Shown here in pieces: positions 50,059-59,050 of a DNA stretch of 64,000 bases (positions are counted from its first letter, which is position 1; each line of letters starts with the position of its first letter). A program made the translations under genes and the position numbers. Source of the stretch: Methanoregula sp. UBA64 (GTDB lineage: Archaea > Halobacteriota > Methanomicrobia > Methanomicrobiales > Methanospirillaceae); assembly GCF_002502735.1 (NCBI RefSeq), contig NZ_DAQC01000001.1:861229-925228 (forward strand). Reading direction: 5' to 3'. The notes beneath the pieces are model-generated. The model was not told where the DNA came from. It ran no database searches and was given only the letters and a program-made list of their open reading frames with translations.

Positions 50059-50963
50059 TTCCCTGCCACCTCTAAAAAGATCTCGTTCATCGAACGCTGT
50101 TTGATCTCGAACTTTTTGACGGTGACCTGCGCGGCAAGGGTCTTAAGGAGGGCCTGCGTGTCGGCGTCTTTTGCCACCACGATCTCCGCGGCATTGCCGG
50201 AGTCGCTGATGCTGGTGATGTTATCGAGCTGCGGGAGCGTTCCCTCGTACCGCAGTTCGATCGAGAGCCCGAACTCCTGCCGGATCTCGTCGAGTTTCCC
50301 GTAGAGAACGACTTTCCCGGCATTGAGCATGAGGATACGGTCGCACATCCGCTCGACTTCGTCCATCTGGTGCGTGCTCATGATGATGGTCGTGCCTTTC
50401 GCACGCAGGTCGAGCAGGATATCTTTTAAGACCTTCATGTTCAGGGGGTCGAGTCCCGAGAACGGTTCGTCGAGGATGAGCACGGCCGGCTCGTGGATGA
50501 CCGCGAGGATGAACTGGAGCCGGCGGTGCATGCCCTTGCTTAAATCCTGGATCTTTTTGTCCTTGTAATCGGCAAGCGTCAGCCGGGCAAGCCATGCGTC
50601 CGCCTTCTTGTCGATCCCTTCGACATGCTTGAGGCTCGCGAAATACCGGATACACTCTAACACGCCGATCTCCTTATCGAGCGTCCCCTCTTCGGGCAGG
50701 TACCCGATGGCGTCCTTAATGTCGTCCGAAAAGGTCCGGCCAAAGAGCGCGATCGTGCCGGTGTCGGGCCGGAAGATATCGAGGATCGTCCGGATGAGCG
50801 TGGTCTTCCCGGCGCCGTTTGGGCCAAGGAGGCCAAAGACCTCCCCACGCTTGACATCGAACGTCACCGCGTCGAGCACGGTTTTTGTGTCGAAGACCTT
50901 GGTCACATGGTCGATCTGTAATATAGCGGCCCCGTTTTGTGGGCCCGGGGAAAGTTTTGTCAT
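50055..50963 (-). CDS. ABC exporter ATP-binding protein (NatA-like)
   Basis: 302 residues. Walker A LLGPNGAGKTT, signature DLSKGMHRRLQ (LSKGM instead of LSGGQ, usual in the NatA group), Walker B VLILDEPFSGLD and switch STHQMDEVERMCD. The start at 50963 is favoured by GGAG five bases upstream; an ATG at 50999 is possible. It is preceded by a membrane protein gene ending 40 bases away, so the three genes are probably one operon. Confidence 0.93.
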   Translation of the reverse strand: MTKLSPGPQNGAAILQIDHVTKVFDTKTVLDAVTFDVKRGEVFGLLGPNGAGKTTLIRTILDIFRPDTGTIALFGRTFSDDIKDAIGYLPEEGTLDKEIGVLECIRYFASLKHVEGIDKKADAWLARLTLADYKDKKIQDLSKGMHRRLQFILAVIHEPAVLILDEPFSGLDPLNMKVLKDILLDLRAKGTTIIMSTHQMDEVERMCDRILMLNAGKVVLYGKLDEIRQEFGLSIELRYEGTLPQLDNITSISDSGNAAEIVVAKDADTQALLKTLAAQVTVKKFEIKQRSMNEIFLEVAGK

Positions 50964-51003
50964 GCGTGCTCCGTTTTGTTTTATCTCCGTTGTCTTCATC
51001 GCA

Positions 51004-51867
51004 TCAGTATTTGTACCAGCGGCCCTTGCTGTCGTACTCGCCGGTTGTCTGCTGGATCGCCACCGGGCTCCCGATGAGCTTCCGGTAGAAGCAGGCCTTG
51101 TAGGCCAGAAGGACCGGGACAAGGACTATCATACTCGCGAAGATAACCGCGGCCGTGATCCACATCCCGTCGGTGCCGATCATGGCAATAAGGTTGTGCG
51201 GCGTCATCATTCCGGCAAGCTGGGTCTCATTGTAGCCCGGGCTGCTGTAATAGGTGACAAGCGGCTGGAGCTTCTCCAACAGGAGACCTTCCCAGATGAT
51301 GGCAAAGACGAACAGGTCGGCAAATGCAAAGATGCAGCAGACGATAAAAAAGCCGAGCACCTCCCACGAATGGCTGGCCGCCACCAGGATGCTGCGCCGG
51401 AGCGAGGCAAAGACTTTGGCGTCCTCGAAAACCGCTGCGGTGTCGCAGAAGAAGGTTAAAAACAGCGTCGGGATCATAACAAAGATTGCAAGCAGCCCGG
51501 CCGCTTCGTAATCCGTCCCGCTGCCGGTTGCTGCCACCGTTACGATCATGATCAGAATAAAGACGAGCAGCAGCGCAAAGCCCACGACAAGCCAGGGGAG
51601 CAGGATTTTGAAATAGTACTGGAGCCCGCCGCGGAGGAGCGTGCCGGCATCCCCCGCGTTCTTTTTTACCAGCGCAAACGTGCCGGCAACAAAGAGCAGC
51701 ATAACGAGCGCGACGATAAGGACCAGACGCAGGGCAAAGAATGCGCCGGAGATATTATAGAGGATCCAGAGGAGGGCCGCGAGCAGTCCTGCCACAATGC
51801 CCGGGATCCAGAGGACCGGGGTACGGCCCACCAGAGTAAGGGCCTCTTTGAATTCTGCAAAAACCAT
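51004..51867 (-). CDS. Integral membrane protein upstream of ABC exporter
   Basis: 287 residues with six hydrophobic helices and an N-terminal amphipathic helix (MVFAEFKEALTLVGRTPVLW). The layout resembles DUF4013-like membrane proteins often found with ABC-2 exporters. Function unknown; it may be an accessory of the exporter. It stops just before the ATPase gene and starts four bases after the preceding gene ends. Confidence 0.72.
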   Translation of the reverse strand: MVFAEFKEALTLVGRTPVLWIPGIVAGLLAALLWILYNISGAFFALRLVLIVALVMLLFVAGTFALVKKNAGDAGTLLRGGLQYYFKILLPWLVVGFALLLVFILIMIVTVAATGSGTDYEAAGLLAIFVMIPTLFLTFFCDTAAVFEDAKVFASLRRSILVAASHSWEVLGFFIVCCIFAFADLFVFAIIWEGLLLEKLQPLVTYYSSPGYNETQLAGMMTPHNLIAMIGTDGMWITAAVIFASMIVLVPVLLAYKACFYRKLIGSPVAIQQTTGEYDSKGRWYKY

Positions 51868-51871
51868 GGTT

Positions 51872-52462
51872 TTACCGGTCCCTGGGCATGGCGACGATTT
51901 CGCGCACCTGGAGATCGAAGAAACTGGCGGTATAGGCCGGGCGGATTACGCAGACCGTGTCCGCGCCGGTTGCCGTCCCGCCGACCGCGATCACTTCCTC
52001 ATCGATCCGGACCGCACCCTGGTCGGCGGCAATCAGCACGCACTCGACTGCGACCTTGAGGCCGACTGCGACCACCCGGCGCAGCGCTTCTGCAATCACC
52101 TCGGTCCGCGAAGAACCGCCCAGTTTTGGCGACCGGGAGATGGCGCGTTCGAGCCCCGAGAGCGCGTGGGTGCCGGTCACGATCACGACACCCTTTTTCT
52201 TAAGTTCCTCTGCGGTCCGGGCGTCGAACTCCCAGACGCCGGGTTTGGAAAAGCCCATCACGTGGGTGACCACGACAAGGGAGATGCCGCTTCCCTTCAT
52301 GGTATCGAAAAAGACCTTTGCCGTCTCCCCGGAACTGCTCGCAACAACAATCTTTTTGATGTTGAGCTCCTTTGCCCGCTCCACGGCAAAGCGCGCCGCG
52401 TCCTTGGTATTCGCGGGGCCCGGCGTATCGAAATAATAGCAGGTTTTTGCAGTAAAAGTCAT
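51872..52462 (-). CDS. Pyruvate kinase C-terminal-like domain protein
   Basis: 196 residues consisting of a single PK_C-like alpha/beta domain (FDTPGPANTKDAARFAVERA, KKIVVASSSGETAKVFFD, GVVIVTGTHALSGLERAI). It lacks the catalytic barrel, so it is not a kinase. Stand-alone versions are common in methanogens and bacteria and are of unknown role, possibly ligand sensing. It is first of the minus-strand group leading to the ABC exporter, separated by four bases. Confidence 0.8.
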   Translation of the reverse strand: MTFTAKTCYYFDTPGPANTKDAARFAVERAKELNIKKIVVASSSGETAKVFFDTMKGSGISLVVVTHVMGFSKPGVWEFDARTAEELKKKGVVIVTGTHALSGLERAISRSPKLGGSSRTEVIAEALRRVVAVGLKVAVECVLIAADQGAVRIDEEVIAVGGTATGADTVCVIRPAYTASFFDLQVREIVAMPRDR

Positions 52463-52564
52463 GGAGTACCTTTTAATAAACAGCCATGAAAAACTTTGTC
52501 AGATTTTAAAAAAGGGAAAGCCGACAGGCGTACGTGCGCCACCGGCACAACAAAATAAAAAATA

Positions 52565-52583
52565 AGCCCGCGTTTTGCGGGCT
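52565..52583 (+). promoter_or_regulatory. Hairpin in leader of the YchF-like gene
   Basis: AGCCCGC-GTTTT-GCGGGCT is a perfect 7-base-pair stem with a five-base loop, ending a few bases before the SD (GTGAGG, 52589-52594). It may protect the transcript end or affect translation. Confidence 0.45.
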
Positions 52584-52601
52584 CCCATGTGAGGAAATAC
52601 C

Positions 52602-53771
52602 ATGATCACCCTTGCACTTGCAGGCAAACCAAACTGCGGAAAATCCACCTTTTTCAAGGCGGCAACCATGGCGAACGCTGAGATCGCCAACTACCCGTTC
52701 ACGACCATCAACCCCAACTTCGGTGTTGCCTATGTGAGGACAACCTGCCCTTGTAAGGGCCTCGACCTTACCTGCACCCACTGCGTTGACGGGGTCCGCT
52801 TCGTTGCGGTCAACCTTATCGATGTGGCAGGGCTTGTTCCCGACGCGCACAAGGGCAAGGGTCTGGGGAACCAGTTCCTCGATAACCTCCGGCAGGCCGA
52901 CGCGATCCTGCACGTGATCGATGCGAGCGGCGGGACCGACAGCGAGGGGAACCCGGTCGGCGCCGGCAATCACGACCCGGCAGAGGACGTGAAGTTCCTT
53001 ACCTACGAGATGACGATGTGGGTGTACGGGATCCTCGACAAGCACTGGTCCCGGCTCTCGCGCCAGGCCTCGGTCAAGACGTTCTCGATCCACCAGGGCA
53101 TTGCGGAAGTCTTAACGGGCCTCGGGATCACTTCGGATGAAGTGCGCGAGCTGGAACTTTTGCTCAAACTCGATCTTTCCCACGCGCAGATGGAAGAACT
53201 CGTGCCGTTCTGCGCGGAGATCGTAAAGATCTCAAAGCCGATGCTGGTGGTGGGAAACAAGATCGATGAGACGCCCGAAGCCCTGCGGGAGAAACTTGCC
53301 GTAGAGAAAGTAGCGTTTGCGAGCGCAGCATCGGAGCTTGCGCTCCGGAATGCCGCAGCGGCAAAAGTGATAAAATACCTGCCGGGCGACAAGCAGTTCT
53401 CGGTTGCCGAAGGCGTCACGCTCTCTGCTCCGCAGAAAGCAGGCCTGGTAAAGATCGCCGAGATCATGAAGAAGAATAACGGGACCGGCATCCAGGACGC
53501 CATCAACCGGGCGGTCTTCGAGCTGCTCGACCGGATTGTCGTATACCCGGTGGAAGACGAGAACAAATTCTGCAACAAGCAGGGCGACGTGCTGCCGGAT
53601 GCTTTTTTGATGAAGCGCGGATCCACGCCCCACGATCTCGCATTCCAGGTACACACAGATATCGGCAAGGGGTTCCTGTATGCAATCGATGCCCGCACGA
53701 AAATGCGGATCAAGGAGACCCATGTCCTCAAGGACGGGGACATCATAAAAATCGTGAGTGCCGCGAAGTAG
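52602..53771 (+). CDS. OBG/YchF-family GTPase with TGS domain
   Basis: 389 residues. G1 GKPNCGKST, G3 DVAGL and G4 NKID are clear. The C-terminal TGS domain runs from about residue 320 (VYPVEDENKFCNKQG to GDIIKIV). An inserted CPCKGLDLTC segment near residue 50 is typical of archaeal members. It is a ribosome-associated nucleotidase of uncertain exact function. It has a GTGAGG SD and is divergent from the PK_C-like gene. Confidence 0.93.
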   Translation: MITLALAGKPNCGKSTFFKAATMANAEIANYPFTTINPNFGVAYVRTTCPCKGLDLTCTHCVDGVRFVAVNLIDVAGLVPDAHKGKGLGNQFLDNLRQADAILHVIDASGGTDSEGNPVGAGNHDPAEDVKFLTYEMTMWVYGILDKHWSRLSRQASVKTFSIHQGIAEVLTGLGITSDEVRELELLLKLDLSHAQMEELVPFCAEIVKISKPMLVVGNKIDETPEALREKLAVEKVAFASAASELALRNAAAAKVIKYLPGDKQFSVAEGVTLSAPQKAGLVKIAEIMKKNNGTGIQDAINRAVFELLDRIVVYPVEDENKFCNKQGDVLPDAFLMKRGSTPHDLAFQVHTDIGKGFLYAIDARTKMRIKETHVLKDGDIIKIVSAAK

Positions 53772-53893
53772 GCGGCGCCGGGCCCCGCTGTGTGACGCCT
53801 GTCATACCGTTGTCTGACATCCGCGCCGCTCCTGCGGGAAATTTACCCTTTTTTTCGTGATTTGAGGCAGGATTTCGCCCGGTTTGCCACAAC

Positions 53894-53953
53894 CTTTATA
53901 ACATGCCGCAGAGTATAGGGGAAATATCCAAGAGACAGGAGAGGAGGTGAATC
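53894..53953 (+). promoter_or_regulatory. TATA box and strong SD of small archaeal gene
   Basis: TTTATAA (53894-53900) is followed about 45 bases later by GGAGGTGA, a nearly complete complement of the archaeal 16S 3' end, five bases before the ATG. It indicates a well-expressed gene. Confidence 0.6.
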
Positions 53954-53954
53954 C

Positions 53955-54275
53955 ATGGGCGGAGAGATCTACCAGGCACAGGTGATCAGGAACTTCTTTG
54001 ACACCATCACCGGCACAGACAGGAACCTGACACGCATCTACATGTGTGTCATGAGCCTTGCAAAGCTCCGCATGGAGTCCCCGGAAAAGATGGCCTCCCT
54101 GCTCGACCAGTTAAAGAAGAGCAAGATCAAAAAGGAGCTCTCGGTCGACCTGCTTGACTATGTCTGCGATGCGGCAAACGAACTCGAGCTTGCGAGCGTG
54201 CAGACAGCATTCGGTGTCAAGGATATCAAGGATATGGCGCAGGACTTCAATGCGGTCAGCCTTGACAGCCTGTAA
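53955..54275 (+). CDS. Small conserved-looking archaeal protein of unknown function
   Basis: 106 residues, all helical and highly charged, no cysteine motif except a single YMCVM. The strongest SD of the window precedes it (GGAGGTGA), implying abundant expression. No family is recognised. The segment FFDTITGTDRNLTRIYMCVM and the KKSKIKKELSVDLL region suggest a helical bundle. It is monocistronic, followed by a long T-run. Confidence 0.72.
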   Translation: MGGEIYQAQVIRNFFDTITGTDRNLTRIYMCVMSLAKLRMESPEKMASLLDQLKKSKIKKELSVDLLDYVCDAANELELASVQTAFGVKDIKDMAQDFNAVSLDSL

Positions 54276-54278
54276 TCT

Positions 54279-54299
54279 TCTTTTTTTTTTTAATTTTTT
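54279..54299 (+). terminator. Long T-run after small archaeal gene
   Basis: More than ten Ts in a row, then a second T-run, directly after the stop. Strong archaeal termination signal. Confidence 0.65.
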
Positions 54300-54430
54300 G
54301 ATGTGGTTCCGGATTACGGACGATCCGTGCCGGCCGTTTCCAGAAATTCCAGAGTTTTTTTCCGGAACGCGGGTACCAAAAAAGAGAGGCGGATGGTCAG
54401 GTGCTCCGATCCGCTGTAAAAAAAGATCCG

Positions 54431-54904
54431 TTACTGGATCCCGAGTGCTTTTTTGTAGATCTCCAGAATGGTGATGATGTACTTCCGGTGCTCTTCGAGT
54501 GCCTGTTCGTCATCGGGCGATGCGATGACGGCAATGGCATAGACAAGGATCAGCGCATTGTCGAGATCCAGGGTTTCGGGGTCCTGCGTGCTGTCATTGT
54601 ACAGGTTTATGGCAAGGAACGGATAATCGGAGGGAGTAAACCGTTCGGGAGTTTCCGGTTTTACCTGCGAGTTTTCGAGCGCCTCTGCATAGGCGCTGAT
54701 GATCCGGACCGCGGTTTTTACCGTTCCCATCCCTTCGCCATCGCTCATATTGCCAAGCGCAGTAGCACACTCCCGCCGGGCTTTGGGGTAGAGCTCGAAC
54801 TTGTAGGCAAAAAATGCCGCTGCAATCGTATGTGCAGTCTTTTCCGGGAGCCGGCCAAAGACCGGCTGTATCCGCCCGATATAGTCATTCAGGTATTTTT
54901 CCAT
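54431..54904 (-). CDS. Hypothetical helical protein
   Basis: 157 residues from ATG 54904 (MEKYLNDYIGRIQPVFGRLP), preceded by GAGAGGAAA. It is mostly helical with a conserved-looking AFFAYKFELYPKARRECATALG segment. No family is recognised. It is convergent with the small archaeal gene, separated by about 150 bases with no other features. Confidence 0.65.
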   Translation of the reverse strand: MEKYLNDYIGRIQPVFGRLPEKTAHTIAAAFFAYKFELYPKARRECATALGNMSDGEGMGTVKTAVRIISAYAEALENSQVKPETPERFTPSDYPFLAINLYNDSTQDPETLDLDNALILVYAIAVIASPDDEQALEEHRKYIITILEIYKKALGIQ

Positions 54905-55070
54905 GGCGATCGTTTCCTCTCGGGTATTTTCCCGGCCGGCACCGGCCTTCGTATGTACTAGTCTTTTTGTGGAAATACTAAAATGAACGTATCCTTCCCG
55001 TACCTGCATCCCAAAAGGGGATAGATAGAACCCGGGCCATCACGGGTATATATGAACAGAAACGATCAAT

Positions 55071-55868
55071 ATGAATCCACTGGCTATGGGCACCGTAATC
55101 TTTTCTGACGTGCATGCCGATGCCGATGCAGTCGGGATGTTTGCAGCATATCTCCGGGCCCCGGCATTTGCCGGCCGGTTTGGGCCGGTCGATACGGTAG
55201 TCAACCTCGGGGATATCCTGCACCGGGGCAATAACCCGGAGCGTGCGCTTGCGATCATACGCAACCTCGGGAAGGATTTTTCCCTTGTCTCGGTGCTCGG
55301 CAATCACGACCATGCATTCTTAAACGATATCCCGGTCTCGGGAAGCGATGAGGAGAGCACGCGCAGGCATAACGAGCTGCACGGATCCCCGCTTCTCGAT
55401 ATTTTTTCCGGCATGCCGATGGACCGGGCCGAGAACGGGATCCTCTATGTCCACGGGGGTCCGCTCGATCTCGGCACCCAGACGCTCCGGCTCAAGTGCT
55501 GGCAGCGGCTCTCCCACGAGCCCGGCGATTCTTTTACCGGCTACCACTACACCCCACAGATGGCATTCGACGCGCTGGAGAAGCGCGGCCTTACCCATAT
55601 GGTCTGCGGTCACCAGCATACCCATATCTGCTGCCAGAAGACACCCTCCGGGATCCGCGAGCACATTCTCCGGTTCGTGCGCGAAGACGACAAAAACAGT
55701 CCGGGCGGCTGGATCGAGACCGCAGAAGTACCGCTCGATACCCCGACACTCTTCCGGTTGGGCGGCTGCCACGGGGAACTGCCGGAGTTTGCGTACCTGT
55801 CCGGCACGGCATTCACGTATATCCGGATGCCGGTTGCCCCGGGATCCGATCGCGATCCCGGACAGTGA
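55071..55868 (+). CDS. Calcineurin-like metallophosphoesterase
   Basis: 265 residues. The five metallophosphoesterase motifs are in order: FSDVHAD, NLGDILHRG, LGNHDHAF, VHGGPLD and GHQHTHI. It therefore binds two metal ions; substrates may be cyclic nucleotides or phosphoproteins, unknown here. The start at 55071 is uncertain; ATG 55086 is equally plausible. Confidence 0.88.
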   Translation: MNPLAMGTVIFSDVHADADAVGMFAAYLRAPAFAGRFGPVDTVVNLGDILHRGNNPERALAIIRNLGKDFSLVSVLGNHDHAFLNDIPVSGSDEESTRRHNELHGSPLLDIFSGMPMDRAENGILYVHGGPLDLGTQTLRLKCWQRLSHEPGDSFTGYHYTPQMAFDALEKRGLTHMVCGHQHTHICCQKTPSGIREHILRFVREDDKNSPGGWIETAEVPLDTPTLFRLGGCHGELPEFAYLSGTAFTYIRMPVAPGSDRDPGQ

Positions 55869-55937
55869 ATTTTTCCGGAATGCTTTTTAAGAATGATCGG
55901 ATCAATTTAAGAAGATCTTCCGGTTTTTAAAGAAATA

Positions 55938-55964
55938 TTTATATAATGTTACCACACAGTGGTA
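55938..55964 (+). promoter_or_regulatory. TATA box and operator of orphan antitoxin
   Basis: TTTATATA (55938-55945) is followed by TACCAC-ACA-GTGGTA (55950-55964), a perfect inverted repeat, and the ATG four bases later. The transcript would be leaderless and the operator would cover the start point. It is a typical autoregulation arrangement of antitoxin genes. Confidence 0.6.
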
Positions 55965-55967
55965 ATT

Positions 55968-56165
55968 ATGCCTCGTGCAGGCGAGGGACGATCGGTTCGG
56001 ATTGATCCCGAGGTGTATGAGGCTTTGCTCGTGCTCAAGCGCGGCAACCTGACCTTCAGCGATGTCATCGCACAAATGCTCCACGAATGCTATGGGTGGT
56101 CGGATGCCTTCCCGCCCACCCAGAGCGAACTCGCGGATTTCATGGGAACGGAGAAGAGACCATGA
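55968..56165 (+). CDS. VapB-like antitoxin (DUF217 family), no toxin partner seen
   Basis: 65 residues. MPRAGEGRSVRIDPEVYEAL is a ribbon-helix-helix/AbrB-like DNA-binding head, and LKRGNLTFSDVIAQML matches archaeal DUF217 antitoxins. These normally precede a PIN-domain RNase gene, but the next 180 bases contain none and the following gene is on the opposite strand. It is probably an orphan antitoxin or regulator. Confidence 0.78.
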   Translation: MPRAGEGRSVRIDPEVYEALLVLKRGNLTFSDVIAQMLHECYGWSDAFPPTQSELADFMGTEKRP

Positions 56166-56348
56166 GTGTGTGGCGGAATTTCTAAAATAAAAAATTCCGG
56201 GTTCCTTCCCGACAGCCCACTGCGTTTTTTCCGGGACGCAGGCGACGGCATCCCCTAAAAAAGGTAAACAGTAGTATTGCACTGACAAAAGACTTGTTCA
56301 CAAAAACATTGTTGCCGGAGAACGACCTAGGAAAAAAATGTCCTACCC

Positions 56349-57635
56349 TCAGACAGGGTCGGCCGGCACAAATTGCACCGTCTCCCCCGCCATCTCCTCC
56401 ATCTTTTTTACGAGCATCTCCTCAAGTCGCGGGAGCGATGCGTCCAGATCCGATCTCCATGCACGGACCTCCGATACCTGCTGCTCCTCGCGGGTCCGCA
56501 TTGCCTCGAGCTGTTCTTTTTCGCGCCCGAGCGCCTGGAGGCGTGAGAGCACCGGGTGGGAGAGGAGCCCTTCCTCTGCTACCCGGGAGTCCTTTTCGAG
56601 AGAATAGTACCGTGCACACAGCTGCGAGACCTCCCCGGCATACTTCGCCGGTTCGGCAAAGACCGTGCGCTCCTCCCGGTTTTTAAGGACAATCTCGCTG
56701 TCAGCTACCATCTTTTCGACCACGGGGCATGCAGCCGCAAGGGTTGCAGTGCAGGGTTCGGCCGCGGCAACCTCGTGATCGGAAAGAAGCTCCATCGCGT
56801 CGCGGATGACATGCACCTCTTTTGCAAGATGTTTCTTTGCCGCGATCTTCTCTGCTTTCCTGAAAACATGCGACATGGTCATGGTAAGCGAGGTGTACCG
56901 CCGCAGGCACTCTTCGCGCTCCCGGGCAAGGCCTGCCAGTTTCCCGCGCTCTTCATCGAGCGTTGCAAGCGACGGGTCGGCCTGGAGCCGGGCGGTTTCC
57001 TGTACAATCTCATCCAGCCGTGACGAGATTTCTGCGATACGGGCAAGGTACCGCTCCTCTTTTTCAAACGAATGGGCACGATCCTTTTTCGCATCCGCAA
57101 GTGCCGTATGGGCCGCACGCGCAGCTCCGATCCGATCGGCCTGCTTTTTGTACTTCCCGAGCGCTTTTGTCATCGCATTGATCTCGTGGCCCACGGCATC
57201 GATACCGGCCTTTGTCGCTTTCATCTCTTCCGGGAATGCGACCTGCAGGTATCTCCCCTGCCCGCGGACCGCATTTAAGCAGCCCTTGACATTCTCCACT
57301 GCTCCTGCATAGAATGCCTCGGGGTCGTTGTCCGGCAGCTCCTTTGCAAGGGACGTGTTCATGGCCTTAATGAAAAGCGGAAGGGAATTTTTGGTGATGC
57401 TTTTGATCCGCGGGTGCGTCTCCGGGTTCTGGTCTGCCCCGGAGATCGTATTGACCGTGAGCTGGAGACTTGCCGAGGCATTCTTTATCGAGCGCATGGG
57501 CTCCTCAACTTCACACGAGAGGATCTCCTTTACCTGCCGCTCCTTTTCATCGAGAAACGCGGGCACGTCCTCAAACGCGAGGCTCACTTTTTTTTCCGGC
57601 GCGGAGCCGATAAGGGTCTTTAAAAAGTCAAACAT
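56349..57635 (-). CDS. Coiled-coil protein conserved-looking in methanogens
   Basis: 428 residues, almost entirely helical with long heptads (for example ERYLARIAEISSRLDEIVQE, AREREECLRRYTSLTMTM). No catalytic motif and no membrane helix; the short hydrophobic head MFDFLKTLIG could associate with membranes. Role unknown, possibly structural. It is monocistronic. Confidence 0.72.
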   Translation of the reverse strand: MFDFLKTLIGSAPEKKVSLAFEDVPAFLDEKERQVKEILSCEVEEPMRSIKNASASLQLTVNTISGADQNPETHPRIKSITKNSLPLFIKAMNTSLAKELPDNDPEAFYAGAVENVKGCLNAVRGQGRYLQVAFPEEMKATKAGIDAVGHEINAMTKALGKYKKQADRIGAARAAHTALADAKKDRAHSFEKEERYLARIAEISSRLDEIVQETARLQADPSLATLDEERGKLAGLAREREECLRRYTSLTMTMSHVFRKAEKIAAKKHLAKEVHVIRDAMELLSDHEVAAAEPCTATLAAACPVVEKMVADSEIVLKNREERTVFAEPAKYAGEVSQLCARYYSLEKDSRVAEEGLLSHPVLSRLQALGREKEQLEAMRTREEQQVSEVRAWRSDLDASLPRLEEMLVKKMEEMAGETVQFVPADPV

Positions 57636-57717
57636 TGGTCACTCCGTGACATTTCCCCTGCAGGGAAGAGGATCTGGTGTACCACCTTTGTTGCTGAACG
57701 GTCAAATGGTTCGTGGT

Positions 57718-58227
57718 TCATGAATCATCGCGCGCGATCTGGCGGAGCCGCTCCACACCGTCGATCTCGCTGATCACGCTCGCCACGGCAGGGGGCACGA
57801 GATCCTCCCACGGTTCCCCCGCAAGCATCCGGCGCCGGATCTCGGTGCCGCTGTGCCGGTCGCGCTCGTACATGGCCGGCGACTGCACATCCACGTTCGC
57901 CTCGCGGAAGAGCCGGACCACGAGCGGATTCGAGGAATAGCAGGTATCAAACGGCGGCGTCATCGACCGGACGTGAGCTGCCCAGAGCGCGTTTCTCTGC
58001 ACATCCTCGATCGGGATCACATAATACGGGCACCCGAGTGTCGTGAGCGCCCGCGTGATCATCAGCACCCGTTCACCTGAGGTAAACGGGTTTTCCAGCG
58101 TGTGGGAGAGCTGGGCGCTCCCGACACCGATGATGATCTCGTCGCATGTCCGGGCGAGTTCCGTAAGAACCGCCTGGTGCCCGTTATGGTAAGGCTGGAA
58201 CCTGCCCACGTAAAACCCGCGCTTCAT
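57718..58227 (-). CDS. nadM: Nicotinamide-nucleotide adenylyltransferase
   Basis: 169 residues, the archaeal NadM form. The nucleotide-binding GRFQPYHNGH (residues 8-17) and the HSGTEIRRRM end motif (corresponding to ISSTxxR) are present. It makes NAD or deamido-NAD from the mononucleotide and ATP. It overlaps larB by four bases, so the two are co-translated. Its product class is the substrate of LarB. Confidence 0.94.
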   Translation of the reverse strand: MKRGFYVGRFQPYHNGHQAVLTELARTCDEIIIGVGSAQLSHTLENPFTSGERVLMITRALTTLGCPYYVIPIEDVQRNALWAAHVRSMTPPFDTCYSSNPLVVRLFREANVDVQSPAMYERDRHSGTEIRRRMLAGEPWEDLVPPAVASVISEIDGVERLRQIARDDS

Positions 58228-59000
58228 TTGTTCTTTCCCCCGTTTGCAATCCGCGCCGCAAACGCGCCCGCCGTAAACCCGGCATCGATGTTGACGACCG
58301 CAATGACCGAGCAGGACTGGAGCATGCTCGCAAGGGCCGCCCGCCCTTCTCCCATGTACCCGTATCCGGTGCTGACCGGGACACCGAGCACCGGTTTGTC
58401 CACGAGACCCGCAACCACTGCAGGAAGCGTTCCTTCTCTCCCGGCACAGACAACAAAAACATCTGCATCAAGGAGCGGCTTGAGCGCGGGAAAAAGCCGG
58501 TGGATGCCGGCCGCCCCGACATCGTACGCGATCCGGACCGTGCAGCCCATCTCTTCTGCAATGATCTTTGCTTCCTCCGCGACACGGATATCCGATGTCC
58601 CGGCCGTGATAACCGCCACGATCCCCCCGTTCTTTTCCGGTGCGGCACCGGTCGAGAGGAGGATGACCCGGGCAGGATCCCGGTACTCGACCGAGATTTT
58701 CGTTCCTTTGCACCGGGCCTGGACCGCGGATACCTGCTCAGGTGTTACGCGCGTGACCACGCAGCGGCCGGCCGCCTCTGCATGCCGGGCGGCAATCTCC
58801 GCAAGATGCGCCGGCTCCTTTCCTTCCGCAAGCACGACTTCGGGCATCCCGCAGCGGACGGCACGGCCGAGATCGAGACAGGCAAAGTCACCGACCCGCT
58901 CTAACCGGAGCCCTTCGATCTCCTGCGCTGCCTCATCGAGCGGGAGCTCGCCGTTTTTGTACCGTTCAAGGACGGCAGAAAGAACCGGGTTCGCGTGCAT
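58224..59000 (-). CDS. larB: Pyridinium-3,5-biscarboxylate mononucleotide synthase LarB
   Basis: 258 residues. The LarB/PurE-like domain is marked by VAVITAGTSDIRVAEEAKI, GAAGIHRLF, AGREGTLPAVVAGLVDKPVLGVPVSTGYG. It carboxylates nicotinic acid adenine dinucleotide, the first step of the nickel-pincer cofactor of lactate racemase-type enzymes. larC and larE are not in this window. Methanogens have abundant nickel metabolism. Co-transcription with nadM supplies the pyridine nucleotide. Confidence 0.92.
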   Translation of the reverse strand: MHANPVLSAVLERYKNGELPLDEAAQEIEGLRLERVGDFACLDLGRAVRCGMPEVVLAEGKEPAHLAEIAARHAEAAGRCVVTRVTPEQVSAVQARCKGTKISVEYRDPARVILLSTGAAPEKNGGIVAVITAGTSDIRVAEEAKIIAEEMGCTVRIAYDVGAAGIHRLFPALKPLLDADVFVVCAGREGTLPAVVAGLVDKPVLGVPVSTGYGYMGEGRAALASMLQSCSVIAVVNIDAGFTAGAFAARIANGGKNK

Positions 59001-59050
59001 AATGTAATAATACAGATATGGGGACGCGTAGTATAAGTTAGTTCATTGCC

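Noticed and set aside
53810..53880. Possible small RNA in the gap after the YchF-like gene
   Set aside because: Only weak self-complementarity and no TATA box at a suitable distance.
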